A stretch of DNA of 64,000 nucleotides from a bacterium (GTDB lineage Bacteria; Desulfobacterota; Binatia; HRBIN30; CADEER01): NCBI GenBank assembly GCA_030430165.1, contig JAUIGL010000002.1, positions 124,001-188,000 on the forward strand, written 5' to 3'. The translations under genes and the position numbers were made by a program. Positions within the stretch are counted from its first letter, which is position 1. Each line of letters begins with the position of its first letter. The notes under the pieces were generated by a model. It made no database searches and had not been told where the DNA came from. It was given only the letters and a program-made list of their open reading frames with translations. This document shows, piece after piece, positions 25,959 to 34,836 of this stretch.

Positions 25959-27947
25959 ATGCAAGCACTACGTTTCTGTTGCGCAACCGCACTTCTGTTG
26001 ATGGTTTCCGCGCCGGTGTGGGCGGTCGTTACGACCCTCAGCACCAACGGCGATACCTACCTGCAGGGATCCAATCAGAACCGCGGCACCGACACCTTCC
26101 TCCGGATCCGCTCCAATGGCGACGTGCGCAGCCTGGTTCAGTTCGATCAGAGCGCGATCGCGGCGGCCGCTGCCGGCGGTGTGGTCGCGTCGGCCCAGCT
26201 CGAGCTGTTCATCGAGTTCAACAACGACAGCTGGGGTGACGGGCGCGAGGTCGACGTCCATCGCGTCATTACCGAGTGGACCGAGCTCGGTGCCACCCCG
26301 AACTGCCCGATCGACACCAACACCGGCAACAGCAACCCCGATTGCGCGGTGCAGTGGAACAACGGCGACTTCGACGCGACGCCGAGCGCCACGTTGGTAC
26401 AGACGAACGGGGTCACCGGCGCGGTGCAGTTCGACGTCACCGCCGACGTCGTTGCCTTTCTCAACGGTACCGACAACTACGGGTGGCTGGTCAAGAAGCG
26501 CAACGAGGGGCAGGGCGGCGTGGTCGAGTACACCTCGCGCGAAGGCACCGCCAATCAGGAAGCCAAGCTGATCCTCGACGTGGCGCCGCCGACCGAGACG
26601 CCGACCGACACGCCGACCGAGACCCCGACCTCGACTCCCACCAACACCCCGACCAACACGTTCACCGCCACCGCCACGTTCACGCCGAACACGGTCTGCG
26701 GTCCGGAGCCGATCGTCGGCTGCCGGCAGTCGATCGACGACAACAAGTCGCTCCTCCTGATCAAGGATCGCGAAGGCGTTCTCAAGGACCAGGTCAAGTT
26801 TCGTTGGGTCAAGGGAGAGGCGACCGACAAGACGGTGTTCGGAGATCCCGTCGGATCGACTACCTACACCCTGTGCATCTACGACGAGATCGCCGGCTCG
26901 CCATCGCTCGCGCTCGAGGCGATCGTTCCGCCGGGGGGAACCTGCAACAACCGCGACTGCTGGAAGGAAACCAAGAAGGGCTTCCGCTACAAGGACGTGA
27001 CGACCACCAACGACGGCATCAAGACGATCTCGATGAAGTCCGGAACCAACGGCAAGTCGAAGATCGTGCTCAAGGGCCAGAGCCTGAACCTCGACCTGCC
27101 GCCGCTCCCGCTCGCGCAGGACCAGAAAGTGATCGTCCAGCTGAAGAACGACTTCGACGGCGGACAGTGCTTCGAGGCTCGCTTTTCCGGTCCGCCGAAG
27201 CGAAACCAGAGCGACCTATTCAAAGACAAGAACGACCCGCCGATCACTTTCGTGCCGACCGACACGCCGACGCTGCCGGCGACACCGACTTTCACCGCCA
27301 CCTCGACCTTCACCCCGACCGCGACTGCGGTGGGCTCGGTCGCGACGGCGACGCCGACCGACACGCCGCAGCCCACGGCTACATCGACGCCGACCCCGAC
27401 CGGTCCGACGCCGACGCCGACCGCTACGCCGGAAGGCGGCGCGGTGTGCGGCAACAACGTCCTCGAGCCGGGTGAGTTCGTCATTGACGGCGTGGGCGGC
27501 CAAGTCGGGGATCCGAACGGGCTCGAATGCGCCGCCGAATCGCAGGTGCTGGCGTGCACCGCGGACGCGCTCAACCAGTCGACCTACGACGTCATCCTCG
27601 AGTCGCCGCCGGCGACCTTCCCGGACACGGTCCAGGTGGCGATCGGCTATCGCAGCGACCTGGTGAGCTTCCCGGGTAGCGGACCGTTGCCGCCGCCGGT
27701 GGCGTTGCAGCGGATCACACTGCCGCCGCCGCTGCCGTCGGCCTTCGGCGCGAGCGACTTCGACTACGCTCTGCGGATCCTGATCGGCCGTTCGACGGCG
27801 CTCGAGCCGCTGCTGTTCTCGGTGACCTTCGACGGCTGCCTCGGCGAGCCGAGCCCGATCCTCGGCGATCTGGCCTGCATCGTCGAAGGCTGTGCCGGTG
27901 GCGGAGTGCCGATCGACGGCTGTACCTGCAGCTTGGAAGCTCCATAG
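25959..27947 (+). CDS. Secreted DNRLRE-domain protein with cohesin-like C-terminal module
   Basis: A 662-residue exported protein, paralogue of the one at 10828. A signal peptide is followed by a DNRLRE domain (about 25-208: GDTYLQGSNQNRGTDTFLRI, VRSLVQFDQSA, ITEWTELGAT, EYTSREGTANQEAKLIL). A TPT linker leads to the shared middle domain (NKSLLLIKDREGVLKDQV, TCNNRDCWKETKKGFRYKD) and a second TPT linker. CGNNVLEPGE then precedes the recurring module (about 532-662: VQVAIGYRSDLVSFPG, SDFDYALRILIGR, FSVTFDGCLGE, DLACIVEGCAGGG, CTCSLEAP). The upstream Pho box suggests induction on phosphate starvation. Ribosome site GGGAGGA. Role unknown, probably adhesive or part of a surface assembly. Confidence 0.86.
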   Translation: MQALRFCCATALLLMVSAPVWAVVTTLSTNGDTYLQGSNQNRGTDTFLRIRSNGDVRSLVQFDQSAIAAAAAGGVVASAQLELFIEFNNDSWGDGREVDVHRVITEWTELGATPNCPIDTNTGNSNPDCAVQWNNGDFDATPSATLVQTNGVTGAVQFDVTADVVAFLNGTDNYGWLVKKRNEGQGGVVEYTSREGTANQEAKLILDVAPPTETPTDTPTETPTSTPTNTPTNTFTATATFTPNTVCGPEPIVGCRQSIDDNKSLLLIKDREGVLKDQVKFRWVKGEATDKTVFGDPVGSTTYTLCIYDEIAGSPSLALEAIVPPGGTCNNRDCWKETKKGFRYKDVTTTNDGIKTISMKSGTNGKSKIVLKGQSLNLDLPPLPLAQDQKVIVQLKNDFDGGQCFEARFSGPPKRNQSDLFKDKNDPPITFVPTDTPTLPATPTFTATSTFTPTATAVGSVATATPTDTPQPTATSTPTPTGPTPTPTATPEGGAVCGNNVLEPGEFVIDGVGGQVGDPNGLECAAESQVLACTADALNQSTYDVILESPPATFPDTVQVAIGYRSDLVSFPGSGPLPPPVALQRITLPPPLPSAFGASDFDYALRILIGRSTALEPLLFSVTFDGCLGEPSPILGDLACIVEGCAGGGVPIDGCTCSLEAP

Positions 27948-27969
27948 GCCACCCCGAGCCGATGCCTGA

Positions 27970-27999
27970 GGAGGGAGGCGGCGCGAGCCGCCTCCCTCC
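27970..27999 (+). terminator. Hairpin downstream of the DNRLRE gene
   Basis: Perfect 13-bp stem GGAGGGAGGCGGC / GCCGCCTCCCTCC with a GCGA loop, 23 bases after the stop. The sequence following is CCGCCCC without a T-run, so it may be a poor intrinsic terminator but a strong 3'-end hairpin. Confidence 0.6.
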
Positions 28000-28052
28000 C
28001 CGCCCCGTCATTCCCTGCTTCCGACAATGGCCCGCCGGTTGACCCCCCTGAA

Positions 28053-28075
28053 GTCCCCCCTTGGCAAGGGGGGAC
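28053..28075. repeat. Short palindrome
   Basis: GTCCCCCCTTG and CAAGGGGGGAC form a perfect 11-bp inverted repeat around a single central G. Palindromes of this type are common dispersed intergenic repeats. It lies between the DNRLRE gene and the small membrane-protein gene. Confidence 0.55.
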
Positions 28076-28231
28076 GGAGTTTGGGTTCGGGCCACGTCTC
28101 CTGGCAAACGCACTTGCGAATCCAACGGACCCGGAGCGAGGTGTTTGTCTTGTGGACATCGCCTGCGACCCGTCGTACCCTCTGCGGGTGAGTCGGGCGC
28201 GGCGAGGCCGTCCGCAGGTTGTGGAGGAAGC

Positions 28232-28531
28232 ATGAAGAGACGTATTTCCGCAGGGATCGTGGCCTTGGCGACGGTATTCGCAGTCGCGTCGTTCCAGCCG
28301 GCGCCAGCGCAAGCCGACACCGATGAAATTCTCATCTACAGCGCCGCCGGCGCCGGCGTCGCGATCGTGATCGTCCTGCTCGCCACCTACTTCACGCGCG
28401 ACGAAGACCAGCTCTTTCTCGCCGAGGTACCTCCCAGCGAGGAGCAGGCCCTCGCCTCGGAGCGAAGGTCGATTCACGCCGGCACCGACTGCGTCAGGCC
28501 CGACGGCACGATGGCGCTTCTCTGCTGGTAG
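28232..28531 (+). CDS. Small membrane protein of unknown function
   Basis: A 99-residue protein: signal peptide (MKRRISAGIVALATVFAVAS...PAQA), then a membrane helix (about residues 33-56, IYSAAGAGVAIVIVLLATYF) and a short acidic/soluble tail with two Cys near the end. Ribosome site GGAGGAA. The DUF1329 gene starts 17 bases downstream, so the two are almost certainly one transcript and this may be an accessory protein for it. Not recognised as a named family. Confidence 0.75.
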   Translation: MKRRISAGIVALATVFAVASFQPAPAQADTDEILIYSAAGAGVAIVIVLLATYFTRDEDQLFLAEVPPSEEQALASERRSIHAGTDCVRPDGTMALLCW

Positions 28532-28548
28532 GAGCGAGTACCGTCGGA

Positions 28549-29841
28549 GTGCGGGTTCGCTTCCTTGCTGTTGCCGCGTGGCTGGCTGCCGCGCCGCTGG
28601 CGGCGCTCGAACCGGGCGACTACCTCGACCAGTCGAATTGGCGCGAGGCCGAGGGACTGCTGCCCGCCGAGTTCCTCGCCGCGTACGAGCGTGGTGACTT
28701 CCGCCACCAGGTTCGCGACGGGGCGATCGACAAGATTGCAGAGGACCCGGTCTTCAAAGCGGCGCTCGACGCCAATCGCGGCCGGTTCGACCTCTCCGAC
28801 GATGGCTCGATCGTCGAGAACGCTACCGGCCAACCGCCGTCGTACGTGTACGCCTGGCCGTTTCCGGACATCGACGCGGACGATCCGAAGGCCGCGATCA
28901 AGATCGTGTGGAACTACTTCCACACGATGTTCTACGGCGGCAACTCGCACTACCGTGCCGACCTGCTCTGGGTCTCGCGACGCGGACTGGACCGCAGCAT
29001 CGAGGTCGACAGCTTCGTCAAGTACTACCAGGGGCAGCACCCGAGGTTCCGTGAAGGGGACGGGCACGACGAGCTGCTCAGCCAGTCGCTGTCGGAGGTG
29101 CTGCACCCGGCCGACGTTGCCGGTGTCGTCTCCCTGAGCCACCGTTACCGAGACCCGACCCGCCGCGACTCCATCTGGACCTACGTGCCGGCGATGCGTC
29201 GCGTGCGCCAGGTGTCGCCGGCCAATCGGTCGGACGGATTCCTCGGCTCCGATCTGTCGCAGGACGACGGACCGTATTTCGACGGCAAGGTTCAGGACTT
29301 CGAGTGGAAGCTGGTCGGAGAGCAGGACCTGCTGGTGTTGTTCGACCGCCCGTCCTTCGACCGCGAAGCCGAGCTCGAACGCCTGCCCGGCGGCGGCTGG
29401 CGCATGGAGATTCCCGGCGGTGCGCGGGTCGGGTATCAGGTTCCCAATTGGCAGGGTGCTCCCTGGTGCCCGGTGCAGGAGATCCTGATCCGGCGTCCGC
29501 ACTGGGTCGTCGAGGCAACCCCCAAGGACCCCTACTATCTCTACGGCAAGCTGATTCTTCGCTTCGACAAAGACCTGTTCCTGGGCAGCTACTCGTCGAA
29601 GTACGACTGGAAGGGCAAGCTGATGATGTCGTACTCGGCGGTGCGCACCAACATCGTGCGCGCCGCGCCAGGCGAGCTCTGGGGATGGGCCGGCGGCGCG
29701 GTGGCGCTGGCCGTCAACTGGAATCTCGACCGAGCGACCACGGCCGGCATCGTCGCCGGCAAGAACGTTCCCGCCGATTCGCGCATTCCGCTGTCACCGG
29801 ATCGTTTCTCGCTGCAAAGCCTGACGCGCCGCGGGCGGTAA
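28549..29841 (+). CDS. DUF1329-family exported (outer-membrane lipoprotein-sorting-like) protein
   Basis: A 430-residue exported protein with signal peptide (residues 1-19, ending AALA). DUF1329 features are YVYAWPFPDIDADDPKAAIK, HRYRDPTRRDSIWTYVPAMR with RRVRQVSPANRSD, and DGPYFDGKVQDFEWKLVGEQ, plus the C-terminal repeats of beta strands that resemble LolB/LolA-like or VioE-like half-barrels. Known DUF1329 genes sit beside hydrophobic-substrate (steroid, hydrocarbon) catabolic genes or RND exporters, and are thought to act in the periplasm or outer membrane. Start is GTG with GGAG upstream. It pairs with the 99-residue protein just upstream. Confidence 0.86.
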   Translation: MRVRFLAVAAWLAAAPLAALEPGDYLDQSNWREAEGLLPAEFLAAYERGDFRHQVRDGAIDKIAEDPVFKAALDANRGRFDLSDDGSIVENATGQPPSYVYAWPFPDIDADDPKAAIKIVWNYFHTMFYGGNSHYRADLLWVSRRGLDRSIEVDSFVKYYQGQHPRFREGDGHDELLSQSLSEVLHPADVAGVVSLSHRYRDPTRRDSIWTYVPAMRRVRQVSPANRSDGFLGSDLSQDDGPYFDGKVQDFEWKLVGEQDLLVLFDRPSFDREAELERLPGGGWRMEIPGGARVGYQVPNWQGAPWCPVQEILIRRPHWVVEATPKDPYYLYGKLILRFDKDLFLGSYSSKYDWKGKLMMSYSAVRTNIVRAAPGELWGWAGGAVALAVNWNLDRATTAGIVAGKNVPADSRIPLSPDRFSLQSLTRRGR

Positions 29842-29844
29842 GCG

Positions 29845-29983
29845 CGAGTCCCAAGCGCGGCTGCGCCGCGCGTCCCAAGCGTCGGCTTCGCCGTCGCGTC
29901 CCAAGCTGCGGCTTCGCCGTTCGCGTCCCAAGCGTCGGCTGCGCCGTCGCGCCCCAAGCGCCGCTGGGGCGGCGCGGTTTGGG
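29845..29983. repeat. GTCCCAAG hairpin-cassette repeat, copy 2
   Basis: Five units of TCCCAAGC plus a small palindrome (GCGGCTGCGCCGC, GTCGGCTTCGCCG, TGCGGCTTCGCCG, GTCGGCTGCGCCG, CGCCGCTGGGGCGGCG) fill the space between the convergent DUF1329 and dehydrogenase genes. Same family as 5646-5835. Confidence 0.78.
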
Positions 29984-32923
29984 CTACTGCTTCGACTTGA
30001 CTGCGGTTGCCAGGGTTTCGAGGGGGTGGCGTGGTTTGAAGCCGGCGAAGCGGGATACCTGGGTGCGGCAGGAGTGTCCGGCGGCGAGGACTCGTTCGGG
30101 CGGGACGTCGCGCAGCGCGCGCGACCAGCTCGACTCGAAGATGGCTCGCGAGGTTTCGAGGTTGCGGGTTCGATGTCCCCAGGCGCCGGCCATGCCGCAG
30201 CAACCGACGCGGGGGATCTCGAGGCGGAGTCCGGCGAGTGCGAAGACGTCCTGCCACAATCGGTTCGACCGGGCGGCCGTCGTCGATTCGGTGCAGTGGC
30301 TGAGCAGCACGTAGGCGTCGCCACCGCCGCCTGTGCCGGCGATGCCGGCGAGTCGCTCGGCGAGCCACTCCTGCGGCAGGCGGATCGGCAAGGCTCCAGC
30401 GCCGCTGACACGCGCGTATTCCTGGCGGAAGGTCAGCGCCACCGCCGGCTCGACGCAGATCAGCTCGTCGACTTGAGCGAGGTGCTCGCGGATGCGCGCC
30501 GCGGTTTCTCGTGCGGTGGTTTCGAACGAATCGGTCATCCCACTGATGTGCAGTGGCTTGCCGCTCGCAAGGTAGGGCAGGACGGCCGGAGTGCCGTTGC
30601 AGGCGACGACCAGCTGGTGCATGGCGACGAAGGCGTCCGGATCGAAGTAGTTGGTGAATGCGTCCGGCACCAGGCCGACGCTGCCGGCGCCGTGCGCCGG
30701 CGAAAGGCCCGCGACGCGGTCTACGCCGCTGGTCGTCGCCAGCGTCGGCAGATCGACCAGGCCGGTGGTCTTCGAGATGAGCGCTCGGATCGTCGGCGAT
30801 CCGAGTGCGAGGTTGATCGCGGTCGCGGCGACCTCGGCGCGCGGCAGGGCCGACTCCAGCGCCGCGACTGCCCACTCGCCGAAGCTGCGCGCGTAGCGGG
30901 TGTGGTAGAGGCGGAGGAACTCGGACTTGAAGTCGGGGATGTCGACGTGCACGGGACACTCGCCGACGCAGGCTTTGCACGCCAGGCAGCCGTCGAAGGC
31001 GGCGTGCACCTCGCGCGAGAAATCGTTCGAACGAGTCGTGCTGCGCCACCACCTGCGCCCGAGCCAGTCTACCTCGTTCTCCGAATCGCTCGCGTCGCGG
31101 GCGAGGCTGAGCCGGCGCAGCCACTCGCGCATCAGAGCGGCTCGCCCCTTTGGCGAGTGGATGCGATCGCCGGTGGCCTTCCACGACGGACACATCGGCC
31201 GATCGGCGTCCCAGGAGAAACAGGCACCGTTGCCGTTGCAGTCAATGGCGGTTGCGAAGCGCTGGCGCCGCACCGGCGCGATCTCTCGGTCTCGGGCGCC
31301 GCGCAGCGGGCTGTCGATTCCAGCCAATGGGTCTTCCGACGAAGCGGGGGTTGCCACCTTGCCCGGGTTCATCTGGTTGTGCGGATCGAAGGCTTGCTTG
31401 ATGCGCTGCATCTGGAAGTAGAGCTCCGGTCCGATTGCTCGCGGGCTGTACTCGCTGCGCAGGCCCTTGCCGTGCTCGCCCCAGAAGACGCCGCCGTGGG
31501 ATTGCACCAGGGAGAACACCTGGTCGGAGATCGTGCGCAGAAGATCGGCGTCCGTCGACTGCTTGAGATCGAGCGCCGGGCGGACGTGTAGACAACCCAC
31601 GTCGGCGTGCCCGTAGATCCCGTAGCGCAGGCCGTGCGCGTCGAGAATCGTTCGGAACTCGCCGACGAAATCGGCGAGCCGGGCCGGCGGCACGGCGCAG
31701 TCCTCGACGAAAGGCACCGGGCGGCGTTCGCCCGGCAGGGCCGCCAGGAGGCCGGCGCCCTTCTTGCGGATCCCCCAAACCGCGGCGGCGGCGTCGTTCG
31801 GAACTCGAGTCACTCGCGATGCGGTCGCAGCGAGCGTGCGCTCGAGTGCCGCGACGCGAGCTCCGAGCTGCTCGGCGTCGTCGCCGCACAGCTCGATCAG
31901 ATGAAGCGCCCCGGCGCCGGGATCGCCGAGGTAGGGCTCGACCCCGGGCCATTCGATGTCGCCGCGGGCGAGCCCGAGGATGGTGTCGTCGATGGTCTCG
32001 ATCGCCGACGGCTGGTGTTCGAGAATCGTCTCGGCGTCGGTGAGCGCGCCGTCGAAGGAGGGGTAGGTGGCGGCGACCAGGATGGTGTGCGGCGGGATCG
32101 GAGTGACGCGGAGATCGGCCTCGACGATGAATCCGAGCGTTCCCTCGGAACCGCAGAGTAGCGCCATGAGGTCGATCTCGTCCCGATCGGTGACGGCGTG
32201 GCGCAGATCGTAGCCGGTGAGGAAGCGATCGGCCTCGACGAAAGTGGCCTCGATCCGTTCGGCTTCGCTCTTGGCGGCGTCGAAGACGACCCGCGCCGCG
32301 TTGGCGAGCGTCGCCGGAGCGCCCGCGCCGTCGGCGGGAAGCAGGCGCGATCGCCACGTGGTTGCGTCTGCCAGCACGACCTCGAGGCCAGCGACGTGGC
32401 GGCTGGTGCGGCCGTAGAGCCGCGACCCCTTGCCGCTGGAGTCGTTGCTGATCATGCCGCCGAGCGTGGCGCGGTCGGAGGTCGCGACGTGAGGCGCAAA
32501 GAACACGCCATGCGGTCGCAGATACGAGTTGAGCTGGTCGAGGACGACGCCCGGCTGGACGCGCACGATTCCCGCGTCGAGATCGAGCTCGAGGATGCGA
32601 TTCATGCGCGTCGACAAGTCGACGCAAAGACCCGGGCCGAGCGAGCCGCCGTTGGTGCCGGTGCCGCCGCCGCGCGGCACGAAGCTCACTCCGCGGTAGC
32701 GCTCGAGCGCTGCCAGCTCGGCGAGCCGCACCACGTCTTGCTTGGATCGCGGCAGAACCACGCCCTGGGGAACCAGCTGATAGACGCTGTTGTCGGTGGC
32801 GACCGCGAGCCGTGCCGCGTAGTCGAGTCGGATCTCGCCGTCGAAGCCGGCGCTGGCGAGCTCGGCGAGGAAATCGGCGTAGAGCGGCTCGACCGTTTCG
32901 GTTGGGTGAAAATGGGGGATCAA
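29984..32923 (-). CDS. ydiJ: YdiJ-type FAD-linked oxidase / Fe-S dehydrogenase (2-hydroxyacid, D2HG-like)
   Basis: A 979-residue fusion of an FAD-binding GlcD-like dehydrogenase and a Cys-rich Fe-S C-terminal half, the layout of E. coli YdiJ (about 1018 residues). N-terminal IRLDYAARLAVATDNSVYQL and the FAD loop FVPRGGGTGTNGGSLGPGL are close to YdiJ. The middle has CNGNGACFSWDADRPMCPSW and the 4Fe-4S motif CLACKACVGECPVHVD, and the end has VGCCGMAGAWGH (CCG domain). It should oxidise a D-2-hydroxyacid (D-2-hydroxyglutarate or lactate-like) and pass electrons to the quinone pool or a carrier at the membrane. It stands alone between two plus-strand genes. Confidence 0.88.
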   Translation of the reverse strand: MIPHFHPTETVEPLYADFLAELASAGFDGEIRLDYAARLAVATDNSVYQLVPQGVVLPRSKQDVVRLAELAALERYRGVSFVPRGGGTGTNGGSLGPGLCVDLSTRMNRILELDLDAGIVRVQPGVVLDQLNSYLRPHGVFFAPHVATSDRATLGGMISNDSSGKGSRLYGRTSRHVAGLEVVLADATTWRSRLLPADGAGAPATLANAARVVFDAAKSEAERIEATFVEADRFLTGYDLRHAVTDRDEIDLMALLCGSEGTLGFIVEADLRVTPIPPHTILVAATYPSFDGALTDAETILEHQPSAIETIDDTILGLARGDIEWPGVEPYLGDPGAGALHLIELCGDDAEQLGARVAALERTLAATASRVTRVPNDAAAAVWGIRKKGAGLLAALPGERRPVPFVEDCAVPPARLADFVGEFRTILDAHGLRYGIYGHADVGCLHVRPALDLKQSTDADLLRTISDQVFSLVQSHGGVFWGEHGKGLRSEYSPRAIGPELYFQMQRIKQAFDPHNQMNPGKVATPASSEDPLAGIDSPLRGARDREIAPVRRQRFATAIDCNGNGACFSWDADRPMCPSWKATGDRIHSPKGRAALMREWLRRLSLARDASDSENEVDWLGRRWWRSTTRSNDFSREVHAAFDGCLACKACVGECPVHVDIPDFKSEFLRLYHTRYARSFGEWAVAALESALPRAEVAATAINLALGSPTIRALISKTTGLVDLPTLATTSGVDRVAGLSPAHGAGSVGLVPDAFTNYFDPDAFVAMHQLVVACNGTPAVLPYLASGKPLHISGMTDSFETTARETAARIREHLAQVDELICVEPAVALTFRQEYARVSGAGALPIRLPQEWLAERLAGIAGTGGGGDAYVLLSHCTESTTAARSNRLWQDVFALAGLRLEIPRVGCCGMAGAWGHRTRNLETSRAIFESSWSRALRDVPPERVLAAGHSCRTQVSRFAGFKPRHPLETLATAVKSKQ

Positions 32924-32973
32924 CGGCCGACCCTCACCTTGAACGGAGCGACATCGACTGTATCGTAGGCGAG

Positions 32974-33444
32974 ATGACGCGGCTCGAGTTGCGAGTTCTC
33001 AAGTGGATCGCCGAGAACAAGATCTGGCAGAAGTGGGGCAAGGTTCACGCAGCCGTTTACAAGGCCACCGGCGGTCGCATCGGGCACTCCTCGGGTAACA
33101 TCACGAATCTGTTGCTGACGACAACCGGACGCAAGTCGGGCAAGGATCGCACGGTTCCGCTTTCCTACGTCAAGGACGGCGATGCCTACGTCATCGTCGC
33201 ATCCAACGGCGGCGCCGACCGGCACCCGGTGTGGTGGCTGAATCTCGCGGCGACGCCGCAGGCGACGGTCCAGGTCGAGGGCCAGACCCGCCAGGTGGTT
33301 GCCAGCGAGGCGCCGGATGCCGAGCGCGAGCGCCTCTGGGAGATTCTCGAGAGGGAGAACTTCTTCTACACCCGGCACCGCGCCAACACCGACCGCAAGA
33401 TCCCGATCGTCCTGCTGAATCCGGTCGACGGCGGCGCGGCATAG
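32974..33444 (+). CDS. Deazaflavin (F420)-dependent nitroreductase-family protein
   Basis: A 156-residue protein of the DDN/F420H2-dependent quinone reductase family: a helical N-terminus (ELRVLKWIAENKIW), then the split-barrel core LLTTTGRKSGKDRTVPLSYV, AYVIVASNGGADRHPVWWLN (the conserved SNGG...P.W..NL) and VQVEGQTRQVVASEAP. The family uses F420H2 to reduce quinones or nitro compounds. It is 26 bases upstream of the P450 gene and may be co-transcribed, possibly supplying a redox step. Start chosen at ATG 32974 because the family begins there. Confidence 0.82.
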   Translation: MTRLELRVLKWIAENKIWQKWGKVHAAVYKATGGRIGHSSGNITNLLLTTTGRKSGKDRTVPLSYVKDGDAYVIVASNGGADRHPVWWLNLAATPQATVQVEGQTRQVVASEAPDAERERLWEILERENFFYTRHRANTDRKIPIVLLNPVDGGAA

Positions 33445-33470
33445 CCCGCCCGAAGCGAACGCGAACCGGC

Positions 33471-34664
33471 ATGGCGACACACCCGCAGAATCCCGAGATC
33501 AATCTGCTCGACGGCGCGTTCTACGCGAGCGATCCGCATCCCTACTTCACCTGGATGCGAGCGAATGCCCCGGTCTACTGGGACGAGAGCTGCGGAATCT
33601 GGGGTGTCGCCAGCCATGCCGCCGTGATGCACGCGTCGAAGACGCCCGCCGACTTCTGCAACTCCCAGGGAATGCGCCCGGACCAGCCGGCGATCCCGTC
33701 GATGATCAACATGGACGACCCGCAGCACGTCAGGCGGCGCCGGCTGGTGAGCAGCGGCTTCACGCCGCGCCGCGTGCAGGACCAGAGCACCAAGGTCGCC
33801 GAGGTTTGCCGCGAGCTGGTCGCCAAGGCGCGCGCCCAGGCCGAGTTCGACTTCGTGCGCGACGTCGCCGCGCCGTTGCCGATGATCATGATCGGCGACA
33901 TGCTCGGGGTGCTCCCGGAAGACCGCGACAAGTTGCTGCGCTGGTCCGACGATCTCATCCTCGGAACGTCCTCGACTGCGACGCCCGAAGCGGCGGAGGC
34001 GGCGATGACGGCGTTCGCGGAGTACAGCGACTACAACCGCGAGGTCGTCGCCGACCGCAGGTCGAAGGCACCCGCGGAGGATCTGATGAGCATCCTGGTG
34101 CACGCCGAGATCGAGGGCGAGAAGCTCGACGACGAGGCGCTGCTGCAGGAGTCGCTGTTGATTCTGATCGGCGGCGACGAGACCACCCGCCACGTTCTGT
34201 CGGGCGGCATGAACCAGCTGCTGCACCATCCCGAGCAGTACCAGGCGTTGATCGACGACCCGAGCGGCATCCCGCGCGCGGTGGAAGAGATGCTGCGCTG
34301 GGTGACGCCGATCCAGAACATGTCGCGCACGGCGACCCGAGACGTCGAGCTCGGCGGCCAGCAGATTCGCGAAGGCGACAAGCTGGTGCTGCTCTATCCC
34401 TCCGCCAACCGTGACGAGTCAGTGTTCGCGGACCCGTTTCGCTTCGACATCCGGCGCGACCCGAATCCACACGTCGCCTTCGGCGGCTACGGAGCGCACT
34501 TCTGTCTCGGAGCGAGTCTGGCGCGACTCGAGCTGACGACGATGTTCACCGAGATCGTCACCAACCTGCCCAAGCTCGAGCTGGCGACCGCCGATCCGCT
34601 GCCGATGCGACCGTCCAATTTCATCGTCGGCATCGAGGAGATGCCAGTCCGCACCACCAACTAG
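33471..34664 (+). CDS. Cytochrome P450 (CYP125/CYP142-like)
   Basis: A 397-residue soluble bacterial P450. Visible signatures: I-helix GGDETTRH (oxygen activation), K-helix ExxR in EEMLRWVTP, and the heme loop AFGGYGAHFCLGASLARLEL with Cys345 as thiolate ligand. The loop spacing (FGGxGAHxCxG) matches CYP125/CYP142-type enzymes that hydroxylate steroid side chains or other terpenoids. No ferredoxin or reductase gene is next to it; the nitroreductase-like gene is upstream. Substrate is not determinable here, though DUF1329 at 28549 is another protein often linked to hydrophobic substrates. Confidence 0.9.
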   Translation: MATHPQNPEINLLDGAFYASDPHPYFTWMRANAPVYWDESCGIWGVASHAAVMHASKTPADFCNSQGMRPDQPAIPSMINMDDPQHVRRRRLVSSGFTPRRVQDQSTKVAEVCRELVAKARAQAEFDFVRDVAAPLPMIMIGDMLGVLPEDRDKLLRWSDDLILGTSSTATPEAAEAAMTAFAEYSDYNREVVADRRSKAPAEDLMSILVHAEIEGEKLDDEALLQESLLILIGGDETTRHVLSGGMNQLLHHPEQYQALIDDPSGIPRAVEEMLRWVTPIQNMSRTATRDVELGGQQIREGDKLVLLYPSANRDESVFADPFRFDIRRDPNPHVAFGGYGAHFCLGASLARLELTTMFTEIVTNLPKLELATADPLPMRPSNFIVGIEEMPVRTTN

Positions 34665-34718
34665 GGACGCGGGGGGTCACTGGGGCCGGGTGACTCGCAG
34701 AAGCGGGTGGCGCAATTT

Positions 34719-34789
34719 TCTATCCACAGATTACGCAGATTTCACAGATTATCTGGTCGGCAGAATCTGCGTAATCTGTGGATAGGAAA
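34719..34789. repeat. Inverted repeat ATCCACAGATTACGCAGAT type
   Basis: CTATCCACAGATTACGCAGAT and its reverse complement (ATCTGCGTAATCTGTGGATAG) flank a 25-base centre with CACAGATTATCTGG. This word also appears, degenerate, at 60903 (AATCTGTGAAATCTGTGGGT). It is a dispersed AT-richer repeat standing out from the GC-rich background. Confidence 0.7.
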
Positions 34790-34836
34790 TGGAGACGAGC
34801 TGCTCCATGGTGACGCGTTGCTGCAGTGACTCGTAG

